DNA of 64,000 bases, taken from NCBI GenBank assembly GCA_005862285.1, contig SZXW01000004.1:1-64000 (forward strand). The letters run 5' to 3'. The position numbers were made by a program, and so were the translations under genes. Below the pieces are notes generated by a model that saw only the letters and a program-made list of their open reading frames with translations, was not told the origin of the DNA and searched no databases. Shown here piece after piece: positions 27,632-36,034 of this stretch. Each line of letters opens with the position of its first letter. Positions within the stretch are counted from its first letter, which is position 1. This DNA comes from Chlorobium sp. GTDB taxonomy: Bacteria > Bacteroidota > Chlorobiia > Chlorobiales > Chlorobiaceae.

Positions 27632-30055
27632 TCAGATATTACGCAAACGCATGGAATTGCCGACAACAATCAGGGAACTTGCCGCCATTAAAAACGATGA
27701 CATGATCGGATGGAGAAGGCCTGAAACGGCAAGAGGCAGTGCTATGAGATTATACGAAAAAGCCCAGACAAGGTTCTGCCTGATGATGGAAAAACATTTC
27801 CTTGAGCTGTCGATGAGGGTATCGATGAGGGTCAGGTCGTTTTTCAGGATGGCCACATCGGCGCATTCGAGAGCGAGGCCCGTCGAGCTTCCGAGCGTGA
27901 TGCCCGTATCTGCGGCTGTAAGGGCAGGCGCGTCGTTGATGCCGTCTCCGGCCATCATGACAAAGGCTCCCGTTTTTTTCATGCGTTCTATACTCTCCGC
28001 TTTTCCGGTCGGTTCGAGCTCTGCTTCAACATCGCCGATGCCGCATTTCAGCGAAATATATGCCGCGACGCCTCTGTTGTCGCCGGTCAGGATGGAAAGA
28101 TTAAGCTTCTTGCGGCGGAGCGCCTCTATCATCGGCAGGGCATCCTTGCGCAAATCGTCGATGAGAGCGATCATCCCTGCCGGGGCTCTGCCGCAGGCAA
28201 GCCTGACGACCGTCTTTCCATCGGATTCGAACGTGGCGGCTGTTATTTCCTGTTCCGCAGAGCATGTTATCCCTTCGTTTTCCATAAACGTTTTCGAACC
28301 GGCTTTCCAGTTGCTTCCGTTGATAACGGCAGAAACACCCTTGCCTGGAACGGCCCTGAAATGTTCGACACTGAGGAGTTCCCCGTTCCATAACGCCGTG
28401 ATGGCCCGGCCTGAAGGATGTTCCGAACTGGCTTCGAGGGATGCCGCATGAAGGAGCAGTTCTTCGGTTGTCCCGAAATCGACGATATCGGTGACAGAAG
28501 GTTTTCCTTCGGTGATGGTGCCGGTCTTGTCGAGCACCACATGCGTGGTTTTCGATATGGTCTCGAAGACATCCCCTCCTTTGACTAGAATGCCTTTTTT
28601 CCCTGCGGCTGTCGTTCCGACAAGGATTGCAAGGGGGGTTGCAAGGCCGAGAGCACAGGGACAGGCGATGACCAGCACGGAAACCGCGTTCATGAGGGCG
28701 GAAACGGTATTCCCCGAAGTGAATTTCCAGAATGCGAAGGTCATCAGGGCAAGGACAATGGTTGCCGGGACGAAAAACCCGGCCGTCCTGTCGGCAATTC
28801 CCTGAATCGGGGCCTTGCGCGCCTGTGCATCCCTGACGGTCCGGATGATTCCGGCAAGGACGGTTTGGGCGGCATTGCCTTCGACCCTTATTTTCAGTCG
28901 CCCATTCAGTGCGATCGTTCCGGCAAAAGCCCTGCTGCCGGCTGTTTTGGGTACCGCGTTCGATTCGCCCGTGAGCATGGACTCGTTAACTTCAGCTTCT
29001 CCTTCCATAACCATGCCGTCAAGTGGAATGCGGTCTCCAGGAATGATTTCGATATGCTCACCTTCCTGAACGTCGGCAACCTGCACGATGGTCCTGCCGC
29101 CATCCGGGGAAATGAGCATCGCATCCTGCGGCTGAAGTTCGAGCAGTTCGTTTATGGCGTTTGAGGCTTTCAGACGAGATCCCGCCTCGAGAAACCTGCC
29201 GAGCAGGATAAACGTGACGATCATTGCGGCGATATCGAAAAAAACTTCCTCTCCGAGCAGGATTGCCGCGATGCTGTAACTGTATGCCGAAAGGGTTCCA
29301 AGCGTGACGAGGAGGTCCATGTTGAGGGCGCCTGTTTTTATCGAACGCCATGCGCCGTTGATGAATGGAAACCCTGAATAGAAGACGACCGGTGTGGCAA
29401 GCGCCCAGGAAATGAGCTGGAAGGGGAGTTTGTATCGTATCTCCATTCCCTGGAAAAAACCGGCATAAAGTGCAGCCGTGAAAAGCATCAGCTGCATGGA
29501 AAAAAACGATGCCGTACCGAATCGCAAAAGCAGGTCCGTTTTTTCCTCGGCAAGAACATCCGTTGTGCTGCCTGAACGGCAGGGATGGGGAATGTAGCCG
29601 ATCGAGCACAATGCTTCGAGAATGGCGTTGAGCCCTGTTTTTTCCGGTGCCCAGGAAACAGCGGCACGGTGTGTCGCATAGTTCACCCTTGCCGAAAGCA
29701 CGCCGGGAAGTTTCAACAGGTATTTTTCAATAAGCCAGATACAGGAAGAACACCTGATACCTGAAAGCAGAAGCTCGACATGGCTCTCCTTCTCCGTTCC
29801 GGTCACCGTGGACTGGAAAGCGGCATTACCTGTTGATACGCCAGTATCAGGCGGCCCCGGTTCCCAGTTGCGGCGCTGCGTGTAAAATGTATCGAGAGAA
29901 TTGTTCCGGATGATCTCGTAAACGCCCTGGCAGCCATGGCAGCAGAAATGCTTCGTTTCTCCGCTGATTATCGCTGTGACGGCAGAAGCAACGTTTATTT
30001 CCTGCAAACAATGGTCGCACCTGACTTCTGCGGCAGCAGGCTCGTTAATTGACAT
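27632..30055 (-). CDS. ccoI: Copper-exporting P1B-type ATPase CcoI
   Basis: 807-residue heavy-metal ATPase that moves copper for assembly of cbb3 oxidase. The N-terminus has a cysteine-rich metal-binding region (CDHC at 18-21, CCHGCQGVYEI) and an HMA domain with CSSC near 100. Eight transmembrane helices include the ion-binding CPCALGLATP motif near 462. The phosphorylation site DKTGTITEGKP lies near 507 and the hinge GDGINDAPAL near 700. It overlaps the preceding YtkA-like gene by 11 bp. Confidence 0.94.
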   Translation of the reverse strand: MSINEPAAAEVRCDHCLQEINVASAVTAIISGETKHFCCHGCQGVYEIIRNNSLDTFYTQRRNWEPGPPDTGVSTGNAAFQSTVTGTEKESHVELLLSGIRCSSCIWLIEKYLLKLPGVLSARVNYATHRAAVSWAPEKTGLNAILEALCSIGYIPHPCRSGSTTDVLAEEKTDLLLRFGTASFFSMQLMLFTAALYAGFFQGMEIRYKLPFQLISWALATPVVFYSGFPFINGAWRSIKTGALNMDLLVTLGTLSAYSYSIAAILLGEEVFFDIAAMIVTFILLGRFLEAGSRLKASNAINELLELQPQDAMLISPDGGRTIVQVADVQEGEHIEIIPGDRIPLDGMVMEGEAEVNESMLTGESNAVPKTAGSRAFAGTIALNGRLKIRVEGNAAQTVLAGIIRTVRDAQARKAPIQGIADRTAGFFVPATIVLALMTFAFWKFTSGNTVSALMNAVSVLVIACPCALGLATPLAILVGTTAAGKKGILVKGGDVFETISKTTHVVLDKTGTITEGKPSVTDIVDFGTTEELLLHAASLEASSEHPSGRAITALWNGELLSVEHFRAVPGKGVSAVINGSNWKAGSKTFMENEGITCSAEQEITAATFESDGKTVVRLACGRAPAGMIALIDDLRKDALPMIEALRRKKLNLSILTGDNRGVAAYISLKCGIGDVEAELEPTGKAESIERMKKTGAFVMMAGDGINDAPALTAADTGITLGSSTGLALECADVAILKNDLTLIDTLIDSSRKCFSIIRQNLVWAFSYNLIALPLAVSGLLHPIMSSFLMAASSLIVVGNSMRLRNI

Positions 30056-30470
30056 TGAAAGGGAATGCGGTGTTGTTGAGTGCTTCGCAGTTGATCGTGG
30101 CCTGCCAGAGCTTCCTGCCGCTCATGCACCGCACGATGATACCGGTGCCTTTCCAGGTGCAGCAGCCGGAGCGCTTCAGGAGGACCTGGTTTTTGCCCAT
30201 CATCATGCCGGGCATGTCGAGGTCAAGCGGTATGGCGTCGGGCAGCGCACCGGAGGGTGTGACTGTAAGGCAGAACGTCAATTCTGCCATGGCCCTCAAC
30301 GGTTTCGGCCAGATATCCATGGTTACTGTCCTGCCCGCGGTCTGTTTAGTCCAGGGCCCCGACGGGAAGACCCTACCTTCAGCGGCGGCGGTATTGGCAG
30401 ATAAAATGGCAATGAACAATGCAATTACCGTTTTACGGCTTGTTTCCGTCAGTTGACGTTGAAAAACCAT
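30045..30470 (-). CDS. Small exported YtkA/FixH-like protein in the cbb3 operon
   Basis: 141 residues from ATG 30470. A signal peptide (KTVIALFIAILSANTAAAEG) is followed by a beta-rich domain. The methionine-rich DMPGMMMGKNQ and a Cys pair in KRSGCCTWKG suggest metal binding, and the ending SGRKLWQATI resembles YtkA-like domains. It overlaps fixH upstream by 22 bp and ccoI downstream by 11 bp, so it is translated with them. A periplasmic copper-delivery role is inference; its family is not fully certain. Confidence 0.7.
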   Translation of the reverse strand: MVFQRQLTETSRKTVIALFIAILSANTAAAEGRVFPSGPWTKQTAGRTVTMDIWPKPLRAMAELTFCLTVTPSGALPDAIPLDLDMPGMMMGKNQVLLKRSGCCTWKGTGIIVRCMSGRKLWQATINCEALNNTAFPFNVN

Positions 30471-30892
30471 TTCCTGTTTGTCGAAAGGTTCTTTGTCGAT
30501 AGTTCGATACGTACGAGCCATTTGCCTCTGTAAGGAATAGCTGCTCCAGCGTGATAGTTCCCGGGGGAGCGTTCCGTCATTTTCACCGACCGGTCGTAAT
30601 CCCTGTTCGAAACATTGCCTGTGAAGAGGGTAAGTCCGGCATGCTCGAATGGTTTGCCATGTGATGTGACCGTGACGCCAATGTCGTTGCTGCCGCGGAC
30701 AAGTGCATCGGGAGGAATTATCTCAAGCCCGAGCTGCTGTTCAATGCCTTTTGAGTGAAAATAACCGCTTGCTTTTTCGAAATAGTTATCATCGACAAGC
30801 CCTTCCTCACTGCTGTATGCAAGGAAGATTCCTGCGCCCATAGCGGTAATGAAGAGGGGAGCAAGGATGGAGAGGAAGATTTTCAGATTCAT
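30449..30892 (-). CDS. fixH: FixH/CcoH-family cbb3 assembly protein
   Basis: 147-residue membrane-anchored protein: an N-terminal helix (FLSILAPLFITAMGAGIFLAYSS in pieces) and a periplasmic beta-sandwich. The text DDNYFEKASGYFHSKGIEQQ and the final PYRGKWLVRIEL are typical of FixH. CcoH is known to stabilise the assembling oxidase. It overlaps ccoG by 4 bp, so expression is coupled. Confidence 0.86.
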   Translation of the reverse strand: MNLKIFLSILAPLFITAMGAGIFLAYSSEEGLVDDNYFEKASGYFHSKGIEQQLGLEIIPPDALVRGSNDIGVTVTSHGKPFEHAGLTLFTGNVSNRDYDRSVKMTERSPGNYHAGAAIPYRGKWLVRIELSTKNLSTNRKWFFNVN

Positions 30893-31992
30893 AGGAAACC
30901 GGTTTCCCTGTTTATCGATATGTTTTTTCCCTTAAGACTCAGGGTGATCTTTTCAATTTTTTCCGGTGTTTTGATCATGATTTTTCCGCGCAGAGCGGAG
31001 AATGGCTGAAGGGTCACCGTCCGATCCCCGATGAGGGTAACGGGGTCAGGGGAAGAGAGTTCGAGAACCAGAGTTTCGGGATTGTTGCTGTAGATCGTGT
31101 ACGAATATCTGTTCAGTCCTGCGGGCAGTGGATCGGAATCCCTTGTAACAAGGAAATCAACCGGCGGTCTTGTCCATATCAGCAGGAACAGCGAGACAGC
31201 AGCCGCTATTGTGATTCCGCCCATCCAGAAGGTTTTAGGGCGCAGCACTTTGCCCTTGTAATCCGGAAAAGGCGGCATTCCCCTTTTTTCACTGATTGCA
31301 CGGCAGACATCGATGCATTCGGCGCAGGCGATACAGCTTGTGCTCAACCCTTTCTTGATGTCGATGCCAACCGGGCATACCCGTACGCATTCGTCGCACT
31401 TCATGCAGGTGTCATCTCTTGAAACGTCATACTCGATGACAACCGTATCCTTGTCGAATAGTGCGTTCTGAAGCATCGCATAGGGACATACCGATGTGCA
31501 GAATTTCCTTCCCATGAATGCCAGTTCGAGGTAAACACATGCCCAGAGAACGAAGAAAAAGAGGGTAATGGTGGTTGAAACGAAAAGCTCATGCATCATC
31601 CTGGCTGGAGGAACGAAATACCAGAACATGGTAAGCGATACAAGGGCGGAAAAAGGCAGCAGAAGGACTTTCTGCACGGTTTTTCGCTTTTTTCGGCCAA
31701 ACAGTTTCGCTATGCCGTCGCTGAGGTCGAGCAGCACGGTCTGGGGGCAGAGCCAGCCGCACCAGATCCTGCCGAAGATGGTTGTGACAAAGGTGATGAG
31801 CAGAAGGAAAAAAAGCGTTGCGGCAAGGATCAGGTAAAATTCCCTGATCCAGATGACGGATCCGAAAAAGTAGAGCTTGAGTTCTCCGATATCGAACCTG
31901 AAAGCACTTTGGCCGTTAACCGAAAGGAATGGCAGGGCGCTCAGGAGGAAGGCCTGCAGGATTTCAACGATGGTTCGGTACTTTTTCCACAA
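30889..31992 (-). CDS. ccoG: cbb3 oxidase accessory protein CcoG (FixG)
   Basis: 367-residue polytopic iron-sulfur membrane protein; CcoG is a copper reductase acting in oxidase assembly. Visible are FGRIWCGWLCPQTVLLDL in the membrane part, the later KFCTSVCPYAML, two ferredoxin-type cysteine sets (CMKCDECVRVCP and CIACAECIDVC) and an Ig-like C-terminal region. The start is TTG at 31992, just before the conserved WKKYR; no strong ribosome site is seen. Confidence 0.93.
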   Translation of the reverse strand: MWKKYRTIVEILQAFLLSALPFLSVNGQSAFRFDIGELKLYFFGSVIWIREFYLILAATLFFLLLITFVTTIFGRIWCGWLCPQTVLLDLSDGIAKLFGRKKRKTVQKVLLLPFSALVSLTMFWYFVPPARMMHELFVSTTITLFFFVLWACVYLELAFMGRKFCTSVCPYAMLQNALFDKDTVVIEYDVSRDDTCMKCDECVRVCPVGIDIKKGLSTSCIACAECIDVCRAISEKRGMPPFPDYKGKVLRPKTFWMGGITIAAAVSLFLLIWTRPPVDFLVTRDSDPLPAGLNRYSYTIYSNNPETLVLELSSPDPVTLIGDRTVTLQPFSALRGKIMIKTPEKIEKITLSLKGKNISINRETGFL

Positions 31993-32040
31993 AATGACAA
32001 AAGCAAAATTTTTTAAAAGTTGATTCGACGAGAAGGCCGG

Positions 32041-32499
32041 TTATTTTTTTCTCAGTTTTTCAAGATACGCAACAACTTTGCCGACCCTGTCCGAACCGAG
32101 CTGGGGCAGGAATCCCGGCATGCCGTTCGGCCTTCCTTTTGCAACGGATGCGATGATATCGTTTTCGGTCGATCCGTATTTGAGGTTTGTGGTTAGGTTG
32201 GGGCCGATACCGCCGGTTGCGTCAGCATTGTGGCAGGCTGCGCAGTTCGAAGCAAAGATTTCCTTTCCTTCGCTGATGGCTTTTTCGTTTCCGGCATAGC
32301 TGGCCGCAGGTATGCCAGTTGCTTTTTTTGCAGCAGCAGCCATTTCCTGTTCATACTTTTTGTAATAAGACCACCCCGATATTGCGGGTGTATAGGAAAC
32401 CACGTACCATATTAAGAAGACTATGGCGGCAATGAAGAAAACAAGCCAGCCTTTCGGTATGATGTTGTGCCCCTCCTGAATTTCTGGAGTGTCGTTCAT
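32041..32499 (-). CDS. ccoP: Mono-haem CcoP-like cytochrome c subunit
   Basis: 152 residues: an N-terminal membrane helix (GWLVFFIAAIVFLIWYVVSY in part) and a single cytochrome c domain with CNAACH, and a distal Met in GRPNGMPGF. Typical CcoP carries two haem domains over ~290 residues; this one has one CXXCH only. It donates electrons into cbb3 oxidase from soluble c-type cytochromes. Translation is supported by a strong ribosome site (GAGGAG) before ATG 32499. Confidence 0.88.
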   Translation of the reverse strand: MNDTPEIQEGHNIIPKGWLVFFIAAIVFLIWYVVSYTPAISGWSYYKKYEQEMAAAAKKATGIPAASYAGNEKAISEGKEIFASNCAACHNADATGGIGPNLTTNLKYGSTENDIIASVAKGRPNGMPGFLPQLGSDRVGKVVAYLEKLRKK

Positions 32500-32556
32500 G
32501 TCAGTCTCCTCTTGATTATTGGCGGAAGTCCGGGAAACAATTCACTGACGGCATGC

Positions 32557-32700
32557 CTATTCGTCCTCATCGAGCATCCTGTGCTTCGGTTTTTCTACCT
32601 CTTGTTTCCTTTTGGGATTATAGTAGTAAATGATCAAGCCCAGCATGACCAAAGCAAGAAGTGCCGTGAAGAGGACATATGCAGTTGCCGAAAAATTCAC
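32557..32700 (-). CDS. ccoQ: CcoQ-like small membrane subunit
   Basis: 47 residues from GTG 32700, whose start overlaps the ccoO stop (GTGA). It has one membrane helix (roughly SATAYVLFTALLALVMLGLI) followed by YYYNPKRKQEVEKPKHRMLDEDE. Position between ccoO and ccoP, size and the single helix fit CcoQ/FixQ, which stabilises the oxidase. The tail RMLDEDE repeats the ending of CcoS in the same operon. Easily missed because of its size and GTG start. Confidence 0.85.
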   Translation of the reverse strand: MNFSATAYVLFTALLALVMLGLIIYYYNPKRKQEVEKPKHRMLDEDE

Positions 32701-33368
32701 TTTGCAGCCTCCATGTTCTTGACATCGCGTCCGAGCTTCTGGAGGTATGCGATAATTGCATCCATTTCGGTAAGATCCTTCTGAAGTTCCGGAGGGGTGA
32801 CCTGGTTACGGCTTTCTTTCGAAGCATAGCTTTCGGCGGTTACCCTGGAACGGCAGGAATCGATCTGGTTTTTCACGTCGCTTTCAGTGTAGCCGTAACC
32901 GAGGATCGAGGTCTTTTTAAATGAATTCGATGTATCGAGCCTGTTTTTTGCCATCCAGCCGTAAGGAGGCATGTTTGATTTCTGGAAAAGGCGCTGCGGG
33001 CTCTGCATGTGGCTGTAGTGCCATGAATCGGGGTATTTTCCTCCAATCCTGTTGAGGTCTGGTCCAGTTCTGCGGGATCCCCAGAGGAATGGCCTGTCAT
33101 AGGCGAATTCTTCGGGTTTGGAGTATTCGCCGTAGCGGAGCACTTCTGTCCTCAGTGGCCTGACTGTCTGGGTGTGGCAGTTGTTGCACCCTTCCCTGAT
33201 ATAGATGTCCCTGCCTTCGAGTTCTACGGCGGTGTATGGCTTCACATAGGGACTTACCGGCTGGGTTGACGGTATAAATAGGGGAATGAATACCGTTGCC
33301 ACCGTTCCGACAAGAATCACTGCTGCAGAGATGACTGCAAAAACAACCGGTTTGGAATTGATACCCAT
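32697..33368 (-). CDS. ccoO: cbb3 oxidase mono-haem subunit CcoO
   Basis: 223-residue membrane-anchored cytochrome c. The N-terminal helix (VISAAVILVGTVATVFIPL) is followed by REGCNNCHTQ with the haem-binding CNNCH. Conserved FixO text such as GRDIYIREGCNNCHTQ, FLWGSRRTGPDL and YPDSWHYSHMQSPQ is clear, and the haem Met is in SNMPPYGWM. It hands electrons to the catalytic subunit CcoN, encoded 30 bp upstream. Confidence 0.96.
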   Translation of the reverse strand: MGINSKPVVFAVISAAVILVGTVATVFIPLFIPSTQPVSPYVKPYTAVELEGRDIYIREGCNNCHTQTVRPLRTEVLRYGEYSKPEEFAYDRPFLWGSRRTGPDLNRIGGKYPDSWHYSHMQSPQRLFQKSNMPPYGWMAKNRLDTSNSFKKTSILGYGYTESDVKNQIDSCRSRVTAESYASKESRNQVTPPELQKDLTEMDAIIAYLQKLGRDVKNMEAAK

Positions 33369-33398
33369 GATCGCAGCTCCTGTTTACGGTTTTGTCGG

Positions 33399-34790
33399 TT
33401 ATACTTCTGCTTCGACGGGCTGTTTGCGCGTCGTCATGTAAATATTCCAGGCAAAGACGAGTATGCCTATGAAGTAGATGACTCCGGCTATGAATCGAAG
33501 CCGGTAATACGGATACAGCGAAGTAAGACCATCGAGAAAACTGTACATCAGCGAACCGTCGGGATTGGTTGCTTTCCACATGGCCCCCTGCTGGATTCCG
33601 CCGATCCACATCGTAATGGTCCAGACTAGCTGTCCTACAAGGATAAGCCAGAAATGGATGTTGGCAAGCTTGATGCTGTAAAGATCAGCGCGGGATATTT
33701 TCGGGATCATGTAATAGAATGAAGCCGAAATGACCATGGTGACCCATCCCATGGTTCCCATGTGCACATGGCCGACTACCCAGTCGGTATAATGGAAAAA
33801 GGCATTGAGCGTTCTTAGCCCCTGCGTCGGGCCCTGGATTGTCTGCAGGCCATAGAAGGTTATGCCGACGATGAAGAACTTAGCGAGGTAGTTGGTGCGC
33901 ATCTGGTCCCAGTTGCCCTGGAGCGTATAGTATCCGTTCAAGACCGATCCCCATGACGGTGCGATCAGGAATATGCTGAATGCGATGGCCACCGTCTGTA
34001 TCCATTCGGGAAGGGGAGTGAGCATCAGGTGGTGCGCTCCGGTCCAGAGGTATGCAAAGATAAGCGCCCAGAAGGAAACGATGGAAAGCCTGTGGCTGTA
34101 TATCGGCAGTCCGGTGGATTTGGGCAGAAAATAGTAGAACATGGCGAGCACCGGTACGGTGAAGATGAATCCGACGATGTTGTGGGCGTACCACCACTCT
34201 ACATTCGCATCGTTCGTCCCTGAATAGACGGTGTAGGACTTGAAGAGCGTTACGGGAATTTCGAGATTGTTGACGATATAGAGCACCGCTACGGTGACGG
34301 TCATGGCGACGATATACCAGAGAGAGATGTACATCTGCTTTTCCTTGCGCTTGATGAGCGTGCCGAAGACGTTCACGGCAAACATCACCCAGATGATCAC
34401 CACCCCGATATCGAGCGGCCATTCAAGTTCCGCGTACTCCTTTGAAGTGTTCATTCCGGCAAAAAGGGTTACAGCGGCAAGTGCGATTGCGGCATTGAAC
34501 AGGTAAAGGTGGGCTAATGCAAGGCGCGGGAAGGCGATAGGCGTTCTGGTGAGGCGCTGCAGCATGTAATAGGCGGTCGCGAAGACACCTGCCAGACCGA
34601 AACCGAGACCGAGACCGTTGGTATGAACCACCCGGAGGCGGCCGAAACTGAGCCAGGGGGTGAGGTTAAGAGCAGGATCGAACATTTCGAATGCTATCCA
34701 GAGACCAACAACCAGTCCGATGACCAGCCAGAAGATCGCCGAGTAGGTAAACCCGCGAACTACCCTGTAGTCGTACCCAGCTTCGCTCAT
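33399..34790 (-). CDS. ccoN: cbb3 oxidase catalytic subunit CcoN
   Basis: 463 residues from ATG 34790, twelve transmembrane helices. Conserved histidines bind two haems b and CuB: for example NAxxV-like AHNIVGF, WTGAHHLMLTPLPEW (CuB His pair) and WVVGHVHMGTMGWV. It reduces oxygen to water and pumps protons at very low oxygen. The start is chosen by a strong ribosome site GGAGGAA; a longer reading to 34844 lacks one. It is the first gene of the operon. Confidence 0.97.
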   Translation of the reverse strand: MSEAGYDYRVVRGFTYSAIFWLVIGLVVGLWIAFEMFDPALNLTPWLSFGRLRVVHTNGLGLGFGLAGVFATAYYMLQRLTRTPIAFPRLALAHLYLFNAAIALAAVTLFAGMNTSKEYAELEWPLDIGVVIIWVMFAVNVFGTLIKRKEKQMYISLWYIVAMTVTVAVLYIVNNLEIPVTLFKSYTVYSGTNDANVEWWYAHNIVGFIFTVPVLAMFYYFLPKSTGLPIYSHRLSIVSFWALIFAYLWTGAHHLMLTPLPEWIQTVAIAFSIFLIAPSWGSVLNGYYTLQGNWDQMRTNYLAKFFIVGITFYGLQTIQGPTQGLRTLNAFFHYTDWVVGHVHMGTMGWVTMVISASFYYMIPKISRADLYSIKLANIHFWLILVGQLVWTITMWIGGIQQGAMWKATNPDGSLMYSFLDGLTSLYPYYRLRFIAGVIYFIGILVFAWNIYMTTRKQPVEAEV

Positions 34791-34793
34791 GCT

Positions 34794-34800
34794 TTCCTCC
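34794..34800 (-). promoter_or_regulatory. Ribosome binding site fixing the ccoN start
   Basis: GGAGGAA five bases before ATG 34790 on the minus strand. It decides for the 463-residue CcoN over a 54-base longer reading. Confidence 0.75.
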
Positions 34801-34906
34801 ATGTCTTGATGATGGATTGAGAGAAAAAGAACACGATTGTCCAAGATGCATCTTTCTGATGTCTGAACTGAAATTTAAGAACAATTTAATTTTCGCCGAA
34901 GCAAAA

Positions 34907-34943
34907 AATGAAAAACCGGACTTTCCATGCCCGGTTTTTCATT
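34907..34943 (-). terminator. Rho-independent terminator after mtnA
   Basis: A perfect 13-bp stem (34907-34919 with 34931-34943) with an 11-nt loop. On the minus strand the stem is followed by CATTTTTT, and its own right arm is T-rich. It separates mtnA from the ccoN promoter region. Confidence 0.8.
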
Positions 34944-34969
34944 GCGTAATAATGTTTCTTTTCGCAGGA

Positions 34970-36034
34970 TCAATCCTGAAAGAGCTGCTTCAATCCGTTC
35001 ACGTAGTCTCCCACGACAGCTTCTTTTTCAGTGATGATGCCGCGAATGAGAGTACCGGGCGTCACGTCGAATGCGTAGTTCACCACCGGGGTGGTCGGCG
35101 TGGCCACCTGGGTGCCGAAGATCTGGCGCAGTTCGTCGGCGTTACGCTCTTCGATGGGGATCTGCGATCCTTCGGACATCGTGATATCGATGGTCGATAC
35201 CGGAGCGGCAATATAGAAAGGAATGCCGTGGTAACGTGCGCTGATCGCGTGTGCGTAAGTTCCGATTTTGTTGGCCGTGTCGCCATTGGCCGTTATGCGG
35301 TCGGCACCTGTTACTGCGAAGTCGATCATGCCGCGCTGCATGAGGATAGCCGATGAAGAGTCGGAGATAGAGGCGAACGGAATGCCGTCATGCTCCAGTT
35401 CCCAGGCGGTCAGGCGAAGGCCCTGCAGGAGCGGACGGCTTTCCGAGGTGATCACCCGCTCGATCAGGCCCTCCTTCCAGGCCAGGCGGATCACACCGAG
35501 CGCAGTGCCGATACCGCAGCAGGCCAGCGTTCCGGTGTTGCAGTGGGTCAGGACGTTGAGCTTGCGGGTTTTCAGCACGTCGGCGAAATCCTGCTTGATG
35601 AGCTCTACGCCGTGGCGGGCGATACGATCGCAGTTATCGACCTCGTCATTGTAAATTTTATTTGCCTCGTCGGTCATCTTCGAAAAGAGCGTTTCGAGGG
35701 AATCGGTCTCGTAGTTGGCCTCATAAACCGCAGTCATCTTTTTTGTGGCGAAGAATAGGTTTACGGCCGTCGGGCGTGAGGCGTTGACTTCGGCGATCAG
35801 GTTTTTGAAATATACCGGGAAACCCTCCTTGTCGCCCTTGTATTCCCTGATGCCGAGCACGACGGTATAGCCTGCCGAGGCGCCGATAAGCGGAGCGCCC
35901 CTGACGGCGAGCGTTTTTATGGCCTCTATGGCCTGCAGGTAGTCTCTCGTCGATATGTATTCCTCCCTGATCGGCAGAAAACGCTGGTCAAGGTAGGTAA
36001 AGGTGTTGTCGGTGAACGAAATTGCGTCAATCAT
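34970..36034 (-). CDS. mtnA: S-methyl-5-thioribose-1-phosphate isomerase
   Basis: Converts methylthioribose-1-phosphate to methylthioribulose-1-phosphate in the methionine salvage pathway. 354 residues, of the eIF2B-like fold. Diagnostic text is HCNTGTLACCGIGTALGVI with the catalytic Cys, and GADRITANGDTANKIGTY with the catalytic Asp. Salvage would recycle methylthioadenosine made by aminopropyl transfer; the polyamine synthase here (homospermidine) does not make it, so the source is other. The gene ends at a strong terminator. Confidence 0.94.
   Translation of the reverse strand: MIDAISFTDNTFTYLDQRFLPIREEYISTRDYLQAIEAIKTLAVRGAPLIGASAGYTVVLGIREYKGDKEGFPVYFKNLIAEVNASRPTAVNLFFATKKMTAVYEANYETDSLETLFSKMTDEANKIYNDEVDNCDRIARHGVELIKQDFADVLKTRKLNVLTHCNTGTLACCGIGTALGVIRLAWKEGLIERVITSESRPLLQGLRLTAWELEHDGIPFASISDSSSAILMQRGMIDFAVTGADRITANGDTANKIGTYAHAISARYHGIPFYIAAPVSTIDITMSEGSQIPIEERNADELRQIFGTQVATPTTPVVNYAFDVTPGTLIRGIITEKEAVVGDYVNGLKQLFQD

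Noticed and set aside
27651-28451. Plus-strand frame of 266 codons
   Set aside because: Opposite to ccoI and without family features.
34804-34818. Possible FNR box before ccoN (TTGATGATGGATTGA)
   Set aside because: Right half does not match ATCAA; no oxygen-sensor site could be supported.
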